This document shows, in pieces, positions 46,272 to 58,639 of a stretch of DNA of 64,000 bases. The stretch is from Cotesia glomerata. Its lineage: Eukaryota > Arthropoda > Insecta > Hymenoptera > Braconidae. The notes beneath the pieces were generated by a model. The model was given only the letters and a program-made list of their open reading frames with translations, searched no databases and was not told the origin of the DNA. Both the position numbers and the translations under genes were made by a program. How positions within the stretch are numbered: position 1 is the stretch's first letter; every line of letters begins with the position of its first letter. The stretch spans positions 6,513,515 through 6,577,514 of the forward strand of contig NC_058160.1 in assembly GCF_020080835.1 (NCBI RefSeq). The letters are read 5' to 3'.

Positions 46272-48225
46272 ATGTGAATTCTACGTCTCTGCTCAGTACT
46301 AATAAAAAAATAGTATTTACGTGTAGGTAGTGTTGAAATATAAATCCAATTTATTCTTGTAAAAATCAAAGTGAATAGAAATGGAAAGGTTTTAAAAATT
46401 GTTTGTTCTCGACGGACTTAATTTATTTTTAAAAATAATTAGATTTTTTTTTATTATAATGAAATTCTTAGCGACATTATTAATGAACTAAATAACTAAG
46501 CCGTTTAATTTATTCATGATAATGATAAATCAATTGTCTCGAGTTGAATAAATACAACATTAAAATTCAATTGAATAATAAATCTATTTGCGCTAACATG
46601 GATTTTCTTAGTTTATAAATATACAATGAGTACAAATAAATATATTTTAGTAACTTTATTATAAATTTATTGCATAATAATATCTAGTTTTTACACACTA
46701 GACCAGATAATAACCACCGCGGTTTTTACGTAACGCACCTTCACCACATGAGAAGTACTACACGGTAATCCTTATCCTGTTTATACAGGAGAACATATCC
46801 AATAATCGTTTACGTTAATATGTGGGTAAGTAGATTGAGGTGTGGGTTGTCAATTTGATCAACTTTAATATCAATAAACAATTTCGTCATGCTCAAACAA
46901 TATTATCTTTCCAATATTTTGACTTTTTTTTATCTATAAGTCGATATTGATACCGACTTTTCTTAATCGCTTTATTTTATCGTGTTACATAAAAGTATAA
47001 CTTGTTCTTAGGCCCATTAACCTCAAATCCTGTACTATGTAAATCATACAATGTTCTGTTCTATATATTTTAATCTACTAGCTAAAGGACTAAAGGTCTG
47101 ATGTTGAGAAAAATTTAGTATCTTGTACGAATAATTGTAATTACAATTATTATGTGCAAGTGTGAAGTTTGTTACACGAGGCGTTATCTGAATGAACCAA
47201 TTCACACGCGTGTATTATAATCATTTGTCGGAAATAGTTTTTGCAACGAATGCTGGAAGCAACACTCTGTAGTATGTTAGTAGAAAAAACTTTTAGTTCT
47301 TAATTATTCGAACCATGAAACTTTTGATTTCTTCTCTTTTTGGAACATTCATAGAAATTCATTTTGTTGAAAACAAGTTGATTTTTTATAGTTACGAAAA
47401 ATTAGACACATTTTACGTTTTAAGGATAATTTTTTTCCACGCCGATTTTAAAGAAAAAATTCTGTCATATCTGCTTTTTTAAAATATTCGTAATCATATC
47501 GAATGATTAATCAATAAGAAATCGAATATAAAGAAGACCATATTTATTAAGTATAATGACTAACAATACAAAACCTAACTTTCATTTATAAATATTAGAT
47601 TTTATAATGTCTAAAACACATTATTTGTAGAAAAAACGTCAAACACAAAACTTTTGGCATGGACCGACTTCAGAATCGTCCGTCTTATCTCGATAAAAAG
47701 GAAGCCATAAATTATTATTTATAACATCTTGGAATTTAATGAATATCATTTTTTATCACATTCAATTTTCGACAATACATTTGATATTTATAGATTGATT
47801 ATCATTATTAAAAATAAAAATTTGAGAACTATAAATCTAATTTGAGAGTATGCATAAAAATGGTTTAGAAATCAATATAACAATGTTATTAGTTACTATG
47901 ACAATAAAAAAAAAAATTCTCAAATACTCCTACATCATATAGTTCATTAAAATTCTTTAATTAAATAGATCATTAACTTTTTCTTTTGCACGAGTAAAGT
48001 TCCGAACAAATTCCAATACTGTTTTTGCGTTACTACATCACATTCTGAACGTTGGGACTTAATTAATATTGTTCTCTCAGCAAAATTAAAATCAATGCCA
48101 CCAAAAATCCACATCTACTAATTTACTCGCACAAAATCTCATATCATTGAAACCGAGCTTCGCGTTATATTAACAGAACTATTTATGAGCAGTACAAACT
48201 TTTTTTCATCGGATAAAAACGAATG

Positions 48226-48248
48226 AAAAAAAAAAAAAAAAAAAAAAA
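48226..48248. repeat. Poly-A tract (about 23 bases)
   Basis: Uninterrupted A run preceded by AAAACGAATG. It may be a retroposon tail, but no body or duplication is recognised. Confidence 0.6.
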
Positions 48249-48421
48249 TAAGTGATAAATTGAAGAAATGATACCCAAAAAATTGCAGAATCGGTAATTG
48301 ATGAGTTGGGTTAAATTAATTTATATTTGATGATCCTTCATAAATAATAACAAGTTAAAACCAAGGTGTTTTCATGAGATAACACAATGTTAAAATATAT
48401 TTTATTAAATTACATTTGGTA

Positions 48422-48502
48422 TTAAATAAAGTTTAAATAAAACCCAGCAAGTCCGCACATTGCAACGCGATATTTTGCTGCACCGTTCCCATGCCCATTA
48501 AT
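48422..48502 (-). CDS. Candidate terminal exon, unrecognised
   Basis: After an acceptor ending AATTGCAG (48503-48510) 26 codons read INGHGNGAAKYRVAMCGLAG then FYLNFI and stop at 48422-48424. A second frame here is also open (MGMGTVQQNIALQCADLLGF). The composition is unlike the AT-rich surroundings, but the alternative frame and weak pyrimidine tract limit the call. Confidence 0.25.
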   Translation of the reverse strand: MNGHGNGAAKYRVAMCGLAGFYLNFI

Positions 48503-48733
48503 CTGCAATTTCAGACGTCAGAGTTTTAGAACACGCAATCTAGAGAATCCAGCTGAATATTAAGATTATAAGTTTCTCACGAAAACTAGTCAAAAATATT
48601 ATTTTATATCATCCTTGACCTGCTTATCTATTTTTTATTAATTATACTAAATCATAATAAACTAAAAAAAAATTCATCCATTTCAGTTAATAAATCCATA
48701 ATCTATTTATTTTCATCTGTAATCATTTCCACA

Positions 48734-48745
48734 CCCCCCCCCCCC
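48734..48745. repeat. Poly-C run (12 bases)
   Basis: Twelve consecutive C in a region that is mostly A/T. Mononucleotide C runs of this length are rare in such DNA and slippage-prone. Confidence 0.8.
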
Positions 48746-50518
48746 ATTCTACGCAGTAAAGAAAAAGAAATTTAACTGTTTGACTAGGTTTCTCTCAAAA
48801 ATTTGTTTATTACATTCCATCTTTTTCTAAATGTAATCAATTCAAGTCACTGATCACCTAAAATATTCAGAATTTAATGCTTTTTTTTATTTCTTTAAAT
48901 TCTTTAAATAAAAAAAAAATAAAAATTAATTCTTGTTTTTGAAACTAACGTCAGCAAGTTTTCAAATAATTAATTAATTTTATTTTTATATTTTATTGTA
49001 TTGCGATAAAATCTTGTTACTTTCTTCAATTGTAGAATTTTATAACACATATATTGTAGTAATAGTAATAATTACATACATATATCTTAATTGTATCATC
49101 TTACGTCATTTTATTTCATTTCTCGGTATTACATTTTAACATTATATGATTTATTAATTTTTCCCTCTGCCTTTTGTCTCAACTAAAATATCTTCCGGGT
49201 GTGGAAAAATTTTTTTCTTCGTCTTCCTGGGCCTGTTATTTCTCCGAGGCACGCGACTGTTCTTTACCACTTGTCTGTTTTTTCTTTTTCCAACTCTTAA
49301 CCCCACTTATGTCGTACATACATATCATCCCTTTGAGTGTTTGAGATACGAAACTGGTAATGTTAATTAGAATCACGACAAAGAATTAAAATGACTGTTA
49401 CACTACAGTGTTGTCGGCATCGTTTGGAGAAAGTGTTGGGAACAGTCTCAGACAAATAACTGTCACTCGTGTGTTTATTCTTTGTTTATAACTCTTATTA
49501 CTTTCCATCTCTCTTTACTCCAATACCGCATACCTTCATCTCATTATTATAATTACAACCATTAACGCCTACATCATTCAATATATGCCCGTAATCTTGA
49601 ACATTCTTGTGGATTATCATTAAAATAAATCGCCCAACTCATTATGCGTTTTCTCGTAATAAAACAAAAATGTACTAAATATTTGCTTTTTTTTTTTTTA
49701 ACTATGTACGTATATCGCTATTAAAATCTCATGATCTGGTCACGTGCCATTAATCATTTTAATAACAATCGTTAACTTTCAGGAAGTATTTTTTTAAATT
49801 TACTTTTTATTTTTAAATTATTTCACGTTATTTATATTAAATTTCACTTCTATCTAAATCTCAATAATTTTTTTATTTTTCTAAGTGTTTTTACTCATTC
49901 AAAAAAAAATTTGTAAAAACTAAAACTTGTAATAAAGTACAAAAATTTTTATCAATTGATGAACATTTTTTTAATCAGAAAAATAATTATTCTAAAATTT
50001 TTTAAACTTGTCAATTTTTTTTTTTAAATATAAATTTGATTTAAAGTTTTAACATAGAAAATTCAAGAAATTTAATACTTCAAAAAATCATGATAATTTA
50101 AAAATAAAGAACAAATTTTTCAAGTTTTTAAAACAAAAAAAAAACCTGAAGTAAAATTCATTTAATTAAATTATGTAAGTCTAAATTGAATTGAAATAAA
50201 AGAACTAAAAAGTACTACTAACAATTAATGCTCAAAAGTAGAACAGAATGCATATTTTTATTTCATCAAATTAATGAATCATAAAAAAGTTCCTTACAGT
50301 TAGCGAACTTTAAATAACCTAGTTCTTGGAACAGAAAACTTTATTCCAACAATAGTAGATGAAATTTTTCAATTACTATTTAAATTTAAAAACTGTAATA
50401 AGATGAAAATAAAAAAGAATACGAATAAATTAGATCTTATTGTGAATCAGTAAAGGCAATATTCAACTACTCTTTATAAGAATGTAATTAAATGACATAA
50501 AGTGTATTACTATAAGTA

Positions 50519-50524
50519 TTTATT
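50519..50524 (-). promoter_or_regulatory. Polyadenylation signal AATAAA
   Basis: AATAAA on the minus strand begins about 32 bases after the stop codon of the 50556-50650 exon, a normal place for a short 3' UTR. Confidence 0.45.
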
Positions 50525-50555
50525 AACCTTCATCTTGTAAGACTAAAATAGACAA

Positions 50556-50650
50556 CTAGTATGCAAGGTATTCAGGAGTTAAGTCGTCTTGGCAGACTTC
50601 ACCCATCTCATTTAAAATGTCAAGTGCATCTGCAACTGCTACGTAAGCAA
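50556..50650 (-). CDS. Terminal exon of an unidentified gene
   Basis: Acceptor TTGTATTTCAG (50651-50661) is followed by a frame entered after two bases. It reads AYVAVADALDILNEMGEVCQ then DDLTPEYLAY and a TAG stop. The A/D/E-rich composition with strong RNY codons is the least chance-like frame in the window. A 3' polyadenylation signal follows at 50519-50524. The preceding exon must end one base into a codon and lie at higher coordinates or beyond the window; I could not place it. A candidate untranslated first exon with TCAGTG and CAG/GTTATA lies near 51180-51215. Family not recognised. Confidence 0.5.
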
Positions 50651-51459
50651 CTGAAATACAATTGATACTTTTATTATTTTCTCATTTATTTCTTTACTAT
50701 GTTACTATTACTATATAATAGCTTTTTCACGTCTATATTTAAACAGTTCAGTCTAATGTATACGTGCGCTGTAGACTTTATTTTTTTTTCCGTGTATTAC
50801 ATTTCATTTATATTCATATTATTAATATAAATATAAATCATGAATATGAATATTCATAACTTTGTTGCAAAGTATAAAAAATTAAATAGAGTAAAAAATA
50901 TTAAAAGCAACTATTAATGTAATATCTTGTAATTGGGTTGTAATTCTCTTAAAGAAAGTTATACTCTAGATTATAGTTAGTAAAACATTAAGTACGAGTT
51001 TTAATTCAAAATAATTATATCTAAGCTGGTGCATAAATCCAATAATAAAGTGTACACGAGAGAGTAGTTAGCTGAGTATTAATGTAATTACTACTTAAAG
51101 GTAGAACAAGAATTAAATGAAATGATGATCATACATATATACAAATAAAGTTGTATAGTTAATTAATTTTATAATCTATAACCTGACCGAAAAGAATTTA
51201 AGAGTTAGCACTGATCTCACGGTGTCTTATGAGAATACGACACCAACTTGCATCGCGTTTGCATTCCGCTAGTCTTATCTTATTGTCATATGACACTGCA
51301 GTATCGTTAGAAATATTCTTCTTTTATCTTGTTAATATCAACTGCTTATAATTCTTTCCCATAGGCTGTAACTTACACACTATCTTATTTTGTCCTAACT
51401 GTAACTGTTTTATTTTATGAAATTTGAATTTTATCGGTCATTTATCTATTGCGCTAAAA

Positions 51460-52110
51460 AAACCAATTAATTTAAGAGAAATATTTTCGATTCAATAAAA
51501 TTATTTCTAAAAGAACTTTAAGTTTTAATTCAAGAATTTCTTCTCATGAAACTCATTTTATCAGCTTAAAAATTCTACAATAATCGATACTATCAATTCT
51601 ACTATCTTCGATCGATACAATAAAATTATTTATCGAAAAATAAAATTCTTTTCAATTAAGAATAATTTTGTTTTTCTTTAAGAATTTTATATTATTGGTT
51701 TAAGAAAAAGTTTCTTCATTCAAGATACCAAAAAATAATTTAAGAAAAAAAAAATTTCATTTCAACGCATTCTGAAACGTATTTTGAGACTTATCTTAAA
51801 GCTCTAAAAAATATTAGAATTCCCAGAATTTTTAGTATTCTTGATACAAGTCGGTAATATCTTGAATCAATATTATTGTCTATTTTAATTTAAGAAAAAA
51901 AATTCTTCCTTGAAATATATTGTATCTTGTCTGAAAATATTAAAGTGCTTCGTTTAAAAATTTAAATGAATCATTTTTTCTTTTCATCCAAAGAGTTTTA
52001 TGTTCTCTATTCAAAAGTAAATTTCTTGAATTGAAAAATCTAAATATCTTGAAACAAGGTTGACATTTTGAAGAGAGTATTTTTCTTAAACCAATTATTT
52101 TTTTTTGTTT
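51460..52110. repeat. Cluster of decayed inverted-repeat pieces
   Basis: Repeated phrases such as TTAATTCAAGAATTTCTTCT, TTTAAGAAAAAGTTTCTTC and AAACCAATTATTTTTTTT appear in both orientations. They resemble interiors of CACTGA-type elements, but no unit boundaries survive. Confidence 0.35.
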
Positions 52111-52114
52111 AGAG

Positions 52115-54230
52115 GCTTTGAGAAATATCTAGTTGATTAACTATAAGCGAATAATACTACTGTATATTATTAAAATAGGGTGTTGAATACAAAATTACGT
52201 AGTATTATATTTTAGTATATTACATTATATTATATTATGTAAGCCGCGTCATTTAAAAGTGTGCATAGATGGGATAGTATAACAAATATAATAATATAAA
52301 GTGAATTTAAACTGTCTCGTGACCTCTTTTATCACCAGACTTTTTAAAACCAATTAGTTTAAAGCTAATATGGCTTCGAACCGCTAGCCAGCATAACTAC
52401 ACTATTTTATTTTTAACACTTTTTATAAATCAGTTAGCTTTAAATATAATTACAAAAGTAAATACAAATATCAATATATAAAGATCGGTATTTAATACGA
52501 GTATTTTTTTTGCTGAAAAATTAAACAAGTATTCAGTATTTGGATACTTGATTCATGTTTTTATAGTAAACTGAGTACTTTCTATTTCGATACTATTTTT
52601 ATTTGAGTTATTGGCCTTTGAAAATTTTTTTGCAAAAAAAAAAACAGACATGCACAGAATTTTTATTAAATGTTATATTTATGAGGTAATTTTACGTCAA
52701 CAGAATTTTTCTTCAAAATATGTAAAATAGAAAATTTTGTATTTTCAATAAAAGTAAAAAATTTTCGAAGAATTTTCTTAATTCTTGTTTTATATTATTA
52801 AAAATTTTAAGCCTGATCTTCCTCATATTTCTTGATAGCTTGAGATGAAAATTGGCACAAAAATTCTAAAAAAATTTTAAGTATTTTTTTTCTATTTAAA
52901 TAATTCAAAATTATTATTCATATGAAAATTATTAGCAGCAAAATACTAACACCAGAAAATCTTTAATTGTTCTTTTAACATTCTATCATACAAAACTTTC
53001 TATATAATTATTAGCTATTATTTATTCAACCGTAAAATAAAATAATCGTAGTCCAAGTGGCAAAATATTTCAGAGCAATCACTTATATAGAGACACTAGC
53101 AGTGTATCGCGTCAAATACACGTTCAACATATGTTAGGATAATCTGTGGAATATATATAAAAAAAAAGTGTGTAAAGATCAAAATATAAAAACGAAAATT
53201 CAATAATAACTTGAAATGTTTTTATCCAAAAATTGAAGATTAAGTGTCTCGAGTCGACGCTCTCATTTTTAATAATAAACTCAATATATTACATTTTACC
53301 ACTATCAATAATAAGTTTTGACAATGTGTCACTTTCTATCCGTAAAGTAGCCGCCGTTTATTATTTTTCCATGAAATTTATGTTAATCGATTGGACTGGA
53401 CATAAGCTCGCAGTAGATTGCATAAGTCGAGGGAGCGTCGTCTCAAATATTTATCTAGAATGAATTATTTTTATATTTATATTGAATATAAGATCGAAGT
53501 TACTTTTTTCGTCATTCTATACCGATAATATAATAGTTTATGCTTATAAATTGAATCCATTTCAATCACAGTATCGATAATAAATACATTAGATAAAACG
53601 TATATATTTTCACATGATTAAATATTCAAAGTTGGTCAATTAACCAGAATATTTAAGATATTTCTTCTTCTATCAGTAAATCAGGTTTTATATACTTCGA
53701 AGTTACTGAAAATTTATTTTATTAAGTTCTTGTAATATTCTTAGAAGCAATTTGCCAAGCATAAATACTCCAAGTATATTTTTAAGACTTTGTCTAATTT
53801 TTCATTTTACAGCTTAATATATTTAAGTTAAGCCGCTATACATTTCATTTAAACGGACATTTTACCAGCACAAAAAAAAAACTCGAGACTGTGTTTCATC
53901 TGTGCTACACATTCTCTACTATACAACACTTCCGTTATGCAAGTACTCAAAAATATGAATTCTATTTTTTCCTGTATTCTACTTACTTTTTTATACCAAC
54001 TCACTCACTTTCTTCCTTTCTTCTTTTCGTTTATTTTCTTTTTTACCGTATAGTAGTATTTTTTGTCCACGATGATTTTACACTTTCGTAACATTCTGAA
54101 CTGTGTTGGTGCAAGCTACGAATTTTACACCGGATGTGAGTTGTTTTTTTTTTAATTTTTTGCCTCTACTCGTAAGAAACTTAAGACTCCTGTAAAGTCT
54201 CGAATTTCGCCAAAATTACACGTCGAGTAT
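52115..54230. other. AT-rich noncoding stretch
   Basis: A short G+C-richer patch at 53325-53450 includes AGCCGCCGTTTATTA and TTAATCGATTGGAC. No supported exon or repeat. Confidence 0.4.
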
Positions 54231-54272
54231 AAAAAAAAAAACAATTATTCTACCGTTCCTCATTCATCACAG

Positions 54273-54394
54273 GAAATATAATTGCAGTAATAATATTGGC
54301 TGTTTTTGCAGTATTACGATCTGTGACACGTTTTGCTGAGAAACTAATCTCAGGGCACTTAAACTTTTATTTCCACCACTCGAAAAATCGAGTA
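54273..54394 (+). CDS. Possible internal exon with a membrane segment
   Basis: Bounded by CATTCATCACAG and a consensus donor GAGTA/GTAAGT. The frame reads NIIAVIILAVFAVLRSVTRF then AEKLISGHLNFYFHHSKNRV. It has a hydrophobic stretch followed by basic residues. A second acceptor TTTTTGCAG lies inside. Length and composition are also compatible with chance, and no partner exon is identified. Confidence 0.2.
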
Positions 54395-54749
54395 GTAAGT
54401 ACCGGTTAAACACTACCAAAAATATTGGGCCTTAAAAATGTTGTGTGCTTTTCCTAAAAATTATTGATAGTTTATGATTCGAAAAATATACTATTTTTTT
54501 TTTTTTTTTTAATTACTGAAACTAACTATTAGAATCATTAAACTATATTTTTCTATTTAACTATTTAAAGTCGGTTAAAAAAAATGTAATTGAATTATGA
54601 TGATTGTAATTAGCTATTGAAAAAATTACGTGGCACAATGATTGAGTATTTTTATAAAAATTTAACTATTGCCATTTAGTATTTTCATTAAAAAGCTTTG
54701 AATCGACAATGATTACAACAGATACTCTTAGTTATCTTGATCCATATTG

Positions 54750-54782
54750 CACACCTCATAGCGCGAAGCGCGTGAGGTTGTG
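54750..54782. repeat. G+C-rich hairpin
   Basis: CACACCTCATAGCGCG, then a three-base loop region, then CGCGTGAGGTTGTG with small bulges. The core GCGCGAAGCGCG is perfectly self-complementary apart from the loop. It resembles the GCGAAGCG core of the 21999-22061 hairpin. Confidence 0.6.
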
Positions 54783-54949
54783 CTTTATACTCGACTCGTC
54801 AAGGTCAAGCAATTTTGTGATCTTTAAATGTCTCTATCACAACCATATTACACTTATACAATAATATAAGTAGATGTACATCGAGAAAACACTTAAATTA
54901 AACCATCTTTTACTTTCTAAAATCATTTCATGTAGCCATTTTGAAAAAA

Positions 54950-57180
54950 AAAAAACGTTTTAAAAAAAATTTTACGTGGACGTCCGGATGTCACCCCATT
55001 TTGGATGTACCAACGATTACTCCCGAACAAGTTGATATTTCAAGACCGGACCTTTTTTATTAGTTTAAGAATGCGATGAATTAGGTCCGTATTTCATATC
55101 AGTAGCCTAGTTTACCTATTTTTTTCTTAAATTGAATTTTTATTAAAATTCACTACGATACAACCGTACAAAGACAAATGAATTTTTCTTATTTGTCACG
55201 TGAAAACTATGGCACGACTTGATCAAGCTAGATTTTTTAGACTGCGTGCGCATATGACAAAAAAAAAGGGCGCTGATATTAAAAAAAAAAAAAAAAAAAA
55301 ATACTCTGTAAGAAATTACTTATTTATAATTTTTTTTTTTTTTTAATCAATTACACAATTTATTTTTTCTTAAAAAATGAATGAGCGTTATGAGGCGTGC
55401 ACTTTTGGATTTTCCAAACTTTTAGCTAACTATATTGTAACAGAAAACTCTTTTTTTTTTGCAAGTATTGAGTACACTCACCTGAGTGAAAATTAGAAAT
55501 GTATAATAAACTTTAAATCATTTCGATGCTAATTCTTTCAATGCTTGAGCGGCCGAGAAAAAATGAACGCGATTTTGTCAGTCAACTTAAAAATACACAG
55601 AAAAAAATATCAACACAATTTTTATGTTAGAAACGGTTCACGCAAAATAAATCTTTCACCGCGAACTATTTATGTCCGATTTTAGAAGAATTTTTCTGAA
55701 ATTTGTACGCATTAGGTTGTCGAATGAAATATAGTTTTTTTTTTTTTTTTTTTTTTTTTTATAAATAACTTGTCAATCCTTGCGACGAATGTTGTTAAAT
55801 TGACGAAAATTTATAAACGCGTTCAGAAGCAAATTTCAGAAATTATTGTTCTGAAACAATTTTTATTCTTCTAAGCTCGAAAAATTTGCTAGTTGATAAA
55901 TTTTGGAGCGTTCTGAGTTCGAAAGTAACAGAGAGTTTTAGAGAATTTTTTAAAATTTTTTTTTGAAGTTGATTCATAAGAACATCATTTATTTAACGAC
56001 AAGTAAACGCAAATTTTTTAGTAAGTTAACGCAAATTTTTTAGCTTCCTGTTATAAAAATTAAAAATTTTCCAAAAACTTTGAAATTTATTTTGATCGTT
56101 ACATTTATTTTTAAAGAAATTTTTTACTCAAAATAATTTCTTCATTGTTACTCAATGGTCCATTATAAAAAATGTATAACTTGCGACAATTACAAACAAA
56201 ATTGTTCTTGAGTTTCTAAAAATCCTTGAGACAATATGATGTGAACCTTAAATAATAAGCATAAAAATTGATAAAGCAAAACATCTCATTCATTATTCAT
56301 TCATAAAGTCTATGGGTCTCACCGAATATTTAAAATAAATTTAAATGAAATATCAATCACTGTAACAATATAAAATTAACTAGCTTATTAAAAAAATCGT
56401 ATATCGTGTTTTAACTATTTGGTTAATGTGATTTATACAAATCATCAGATATCAATTGTGTCACATTATAAATGAAATATCGTCCTCCATATCGACTTGT
56501 CTGAAATATAACTTATATAATGATTCTCATACTTATATAAACACAAGAAGTGTGTATTTATATTATATTATAACTTAGCACTTAATAATGTTGACGTATA
56601 CCCACTATCTGGCTCTATGTTTTATTCATTTAATTCCAGATTTTTAGTGCAGCTGTGATGTAAGAATTCGTATCAATTTATTTGATGATCAACAAAATAA
56701 TAAATTGAGATAAAAACTATTACTTTGATTCAGGAATAGAGCCAATAAGAGAATTTTATTAAGTGTTAATAAATTTAATGACGGCAAAAAAGATCTCAGA
56801 TTACATTGATTCGCATGATTATTATAATAAATTTTATTACATTATTAAATCACTAGTTAATGATAATTTTGCCTAGAAATTTGTCTCAATTTCACTCACG
56901 AGATATGTGACTGTATTTGCATAGAACAATTATAGTTTATCTGTTGTGAAGCAGTTGCCAGTCTAACATAGAATCGCAACTGGTATAAACGGATTATGAA
57001 ATTAGACGTCGTGTGTTCGTGTATTATTAACCAGCTTAACTGAAAGCATGATAATGAGAAGAAAAAATTCAAGAGATACATAATACCTCATATTAATTGA
57101 TATTTATTTTTAAACAATCGAGATTCAAATTTATTGTTTTTAAATCGTTAGAAAAATTTTACTTTCTAAAAGTTTTTTAT
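54950..57180. other. AT-rich stretch with homopolymers and possible old repeat
   Basis: The part at about 54965-55290 has balanced phrases (GTACCAACGATTACTCCCGA, GACTGCGTGCGCATATGAC) that look like an eroded dispersed repeat, without visible ends. There is a T26 run at 55735-55760 and A-rich runs near 55280. No supported gene. Confidence 0.4.
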
Positions 57181-57186
57181 AATTAA

Positions 57187-57294
57187 CCCTTCGTCACTCG
57201 CGTCATGAGCAGATCGCCGCCTAACAACTACTCAACCTATAGAGACTCACTATAGTGCGAGCGAGAAACTAAAAAAGACGCGAGTGACAAAGGG
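57187..57294 (-). mobile_element. piggyBac-type MITE, copy 2
   Basis: 108 bp between TTAA (57183-57186) and TTAA (57295-57298). The ends are CCCTTCGTCACTCGCGTC and GACGCGAGTGACAAAGGG. Read in reverse it matches 17511-17618 at all but about three positions. One substitution lies in a TIR. Confidence 0.9.
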
Positions 57295-57802
57295 TTAACT
57301 ACAAATAACACACTTGGATTCTTCGCTGGGAGCCGATTACATGAATGTGTTATCAATATGTTATTTTATGTACAACTTCTCATGCATATTAAGTGTATGG
57401 AAAAAGCGAAACATCTATAAAACTTGACATACATAATATAATATTTATTTATATTTCGATATAAAACTGTTACCATTAAAAACATTTCATAATAGGTGGA
57501 ATGTTTTTCTTACATCGTATAAAACTATTTATTTTGCAATTGTTTTTATAGTAAATGACCGTTTTTATCAATACTATAAAAATTGAATTTAAAGTCACAG
57601 TTGATAATTTTACTATATAAATTTTGAAAATAAAATTTAATTTCCAAAATTTTGATTTAAGAACTTTTTAAATTTTTTATTGGTAGTTTTACAAAAGTTT
57701 ATACTAAAAAAACGATTAAAAATTACATTAAGAAAAAAAAAAAACTACTTGATTCCAGAAAAATATTTTTTTCAAAATTTCACTTTTGTTTCGAGATGTT
57801 TA

Positions 57803-58029
57803 CACGGAAAAAAGAAAACTTGAAAAATTACAGTTTCTAATGTAATTATTACAGATTTTATAAAAATTACATTGTAGAATGTAATATTTACATTGAAAGC
57901 TCTGAATATTAAATTAAAAAATTGAATTTAGAAAAATGTTATTTCAAACTGTAATTTTTCTAGTTTTGATTACGACGGAACCGATTTTACATTTTATACT
58001 GTAATTTTTCGAGTTTTCTTTTTTCCGTG
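57803..58029. mobile_element. CACGG-family MITE (227 bp)
   Basis: Ends CACGGAAAAAAGAAAACTTG and CGAGTTTTCTTTTTTCCGTG, with TA outside both (57801-57802 and 58030-58031). It shares its interior with 26561-26783 but carries an extra segment near the right end (GATTACGACGGAACCGATTT) where the other copy has one near its left end. Confidence 0.85.
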
Positions 58030-58209
58030 TAGTTATTGTAATGTAAGAAATTCAGTCTTAAATCGAGAACATAAAACTCTTGGTTGAGAAGAAAAAATTC
58101 TCCATTTTTTTAATATTTAGTCTACAATATTAAAAGAATACAATAAATTTTTCCTGAATTATTTTTATGATTTGTGTTAATTTATCATAATTATGTTTTA
58201 TGTTCCAGA

Positions 58210-58272
58210 TGGTGCATAATTGATTGTTCATAGACGCAAAATCAAGAGACGGGGTTATTTCTATAAATATGG
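58210..58272 (+). other. Possible noncoding exon
   Basis: Bounded by TTTATGTTCCAG and ATATG/GTAAGT, both good splice sites, but all three frames contain stops. It could be an untranslated or lncRNA exon. Confidence 0.2.
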
Positions 58273-58384
58273 TAAGTTATTACATAAATTTATTGACAAT
58301 GGAACTACTACTTAAAATTTAGATTGTCATTGACATTGTCACTTGGACATAGTTGACGTGGATATAATTTGTATACTCAAAATG

Positions 58385-58630
58385 CAGATCCTAAGAGAAA
58401 TTTAATTCTCGGCGCGTCCCGACCTCTCGATCTTTATTCGTGACATGAGGGCGAGGAACCGTGGTGCTCGCGAGAAGTACAGAGAGTCCTCTTGATCTCA
58501 AGACAAAAGCTCTCCCTTTCGCGCTTCCTCTTTGCCACGAGCTCGACGCTTGCCTACTAAGGCAGTTATGTGGTTGCTTAGCGACCCGGAAGACACGTTT
58601 CCCAAGCCTAACCACGACAGCTAAGGATCT
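58385..58630 (-). mobile_element. G+C-rich block, possibly an LTR remnant
   Basis: About 240 bp of balanced composition lie between short inverted edges (AGATCCTAAGAG near 58386 and CTAAGGATCTCTTG near 58621). On the minus strand it begins near TGTCGTGGTTAGG and contains AATAAAG followed by a G+C-rich stretch, as LTRs often do. No TG...CA pair with a duplication could be confirmed. Alternatives are a promoter or exon; open frames exist on both strands (58391-58615 minus, 58461-58757 plus). Confidence 0.3.
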
Positions 58631-58639
58631 CTTGTACTC

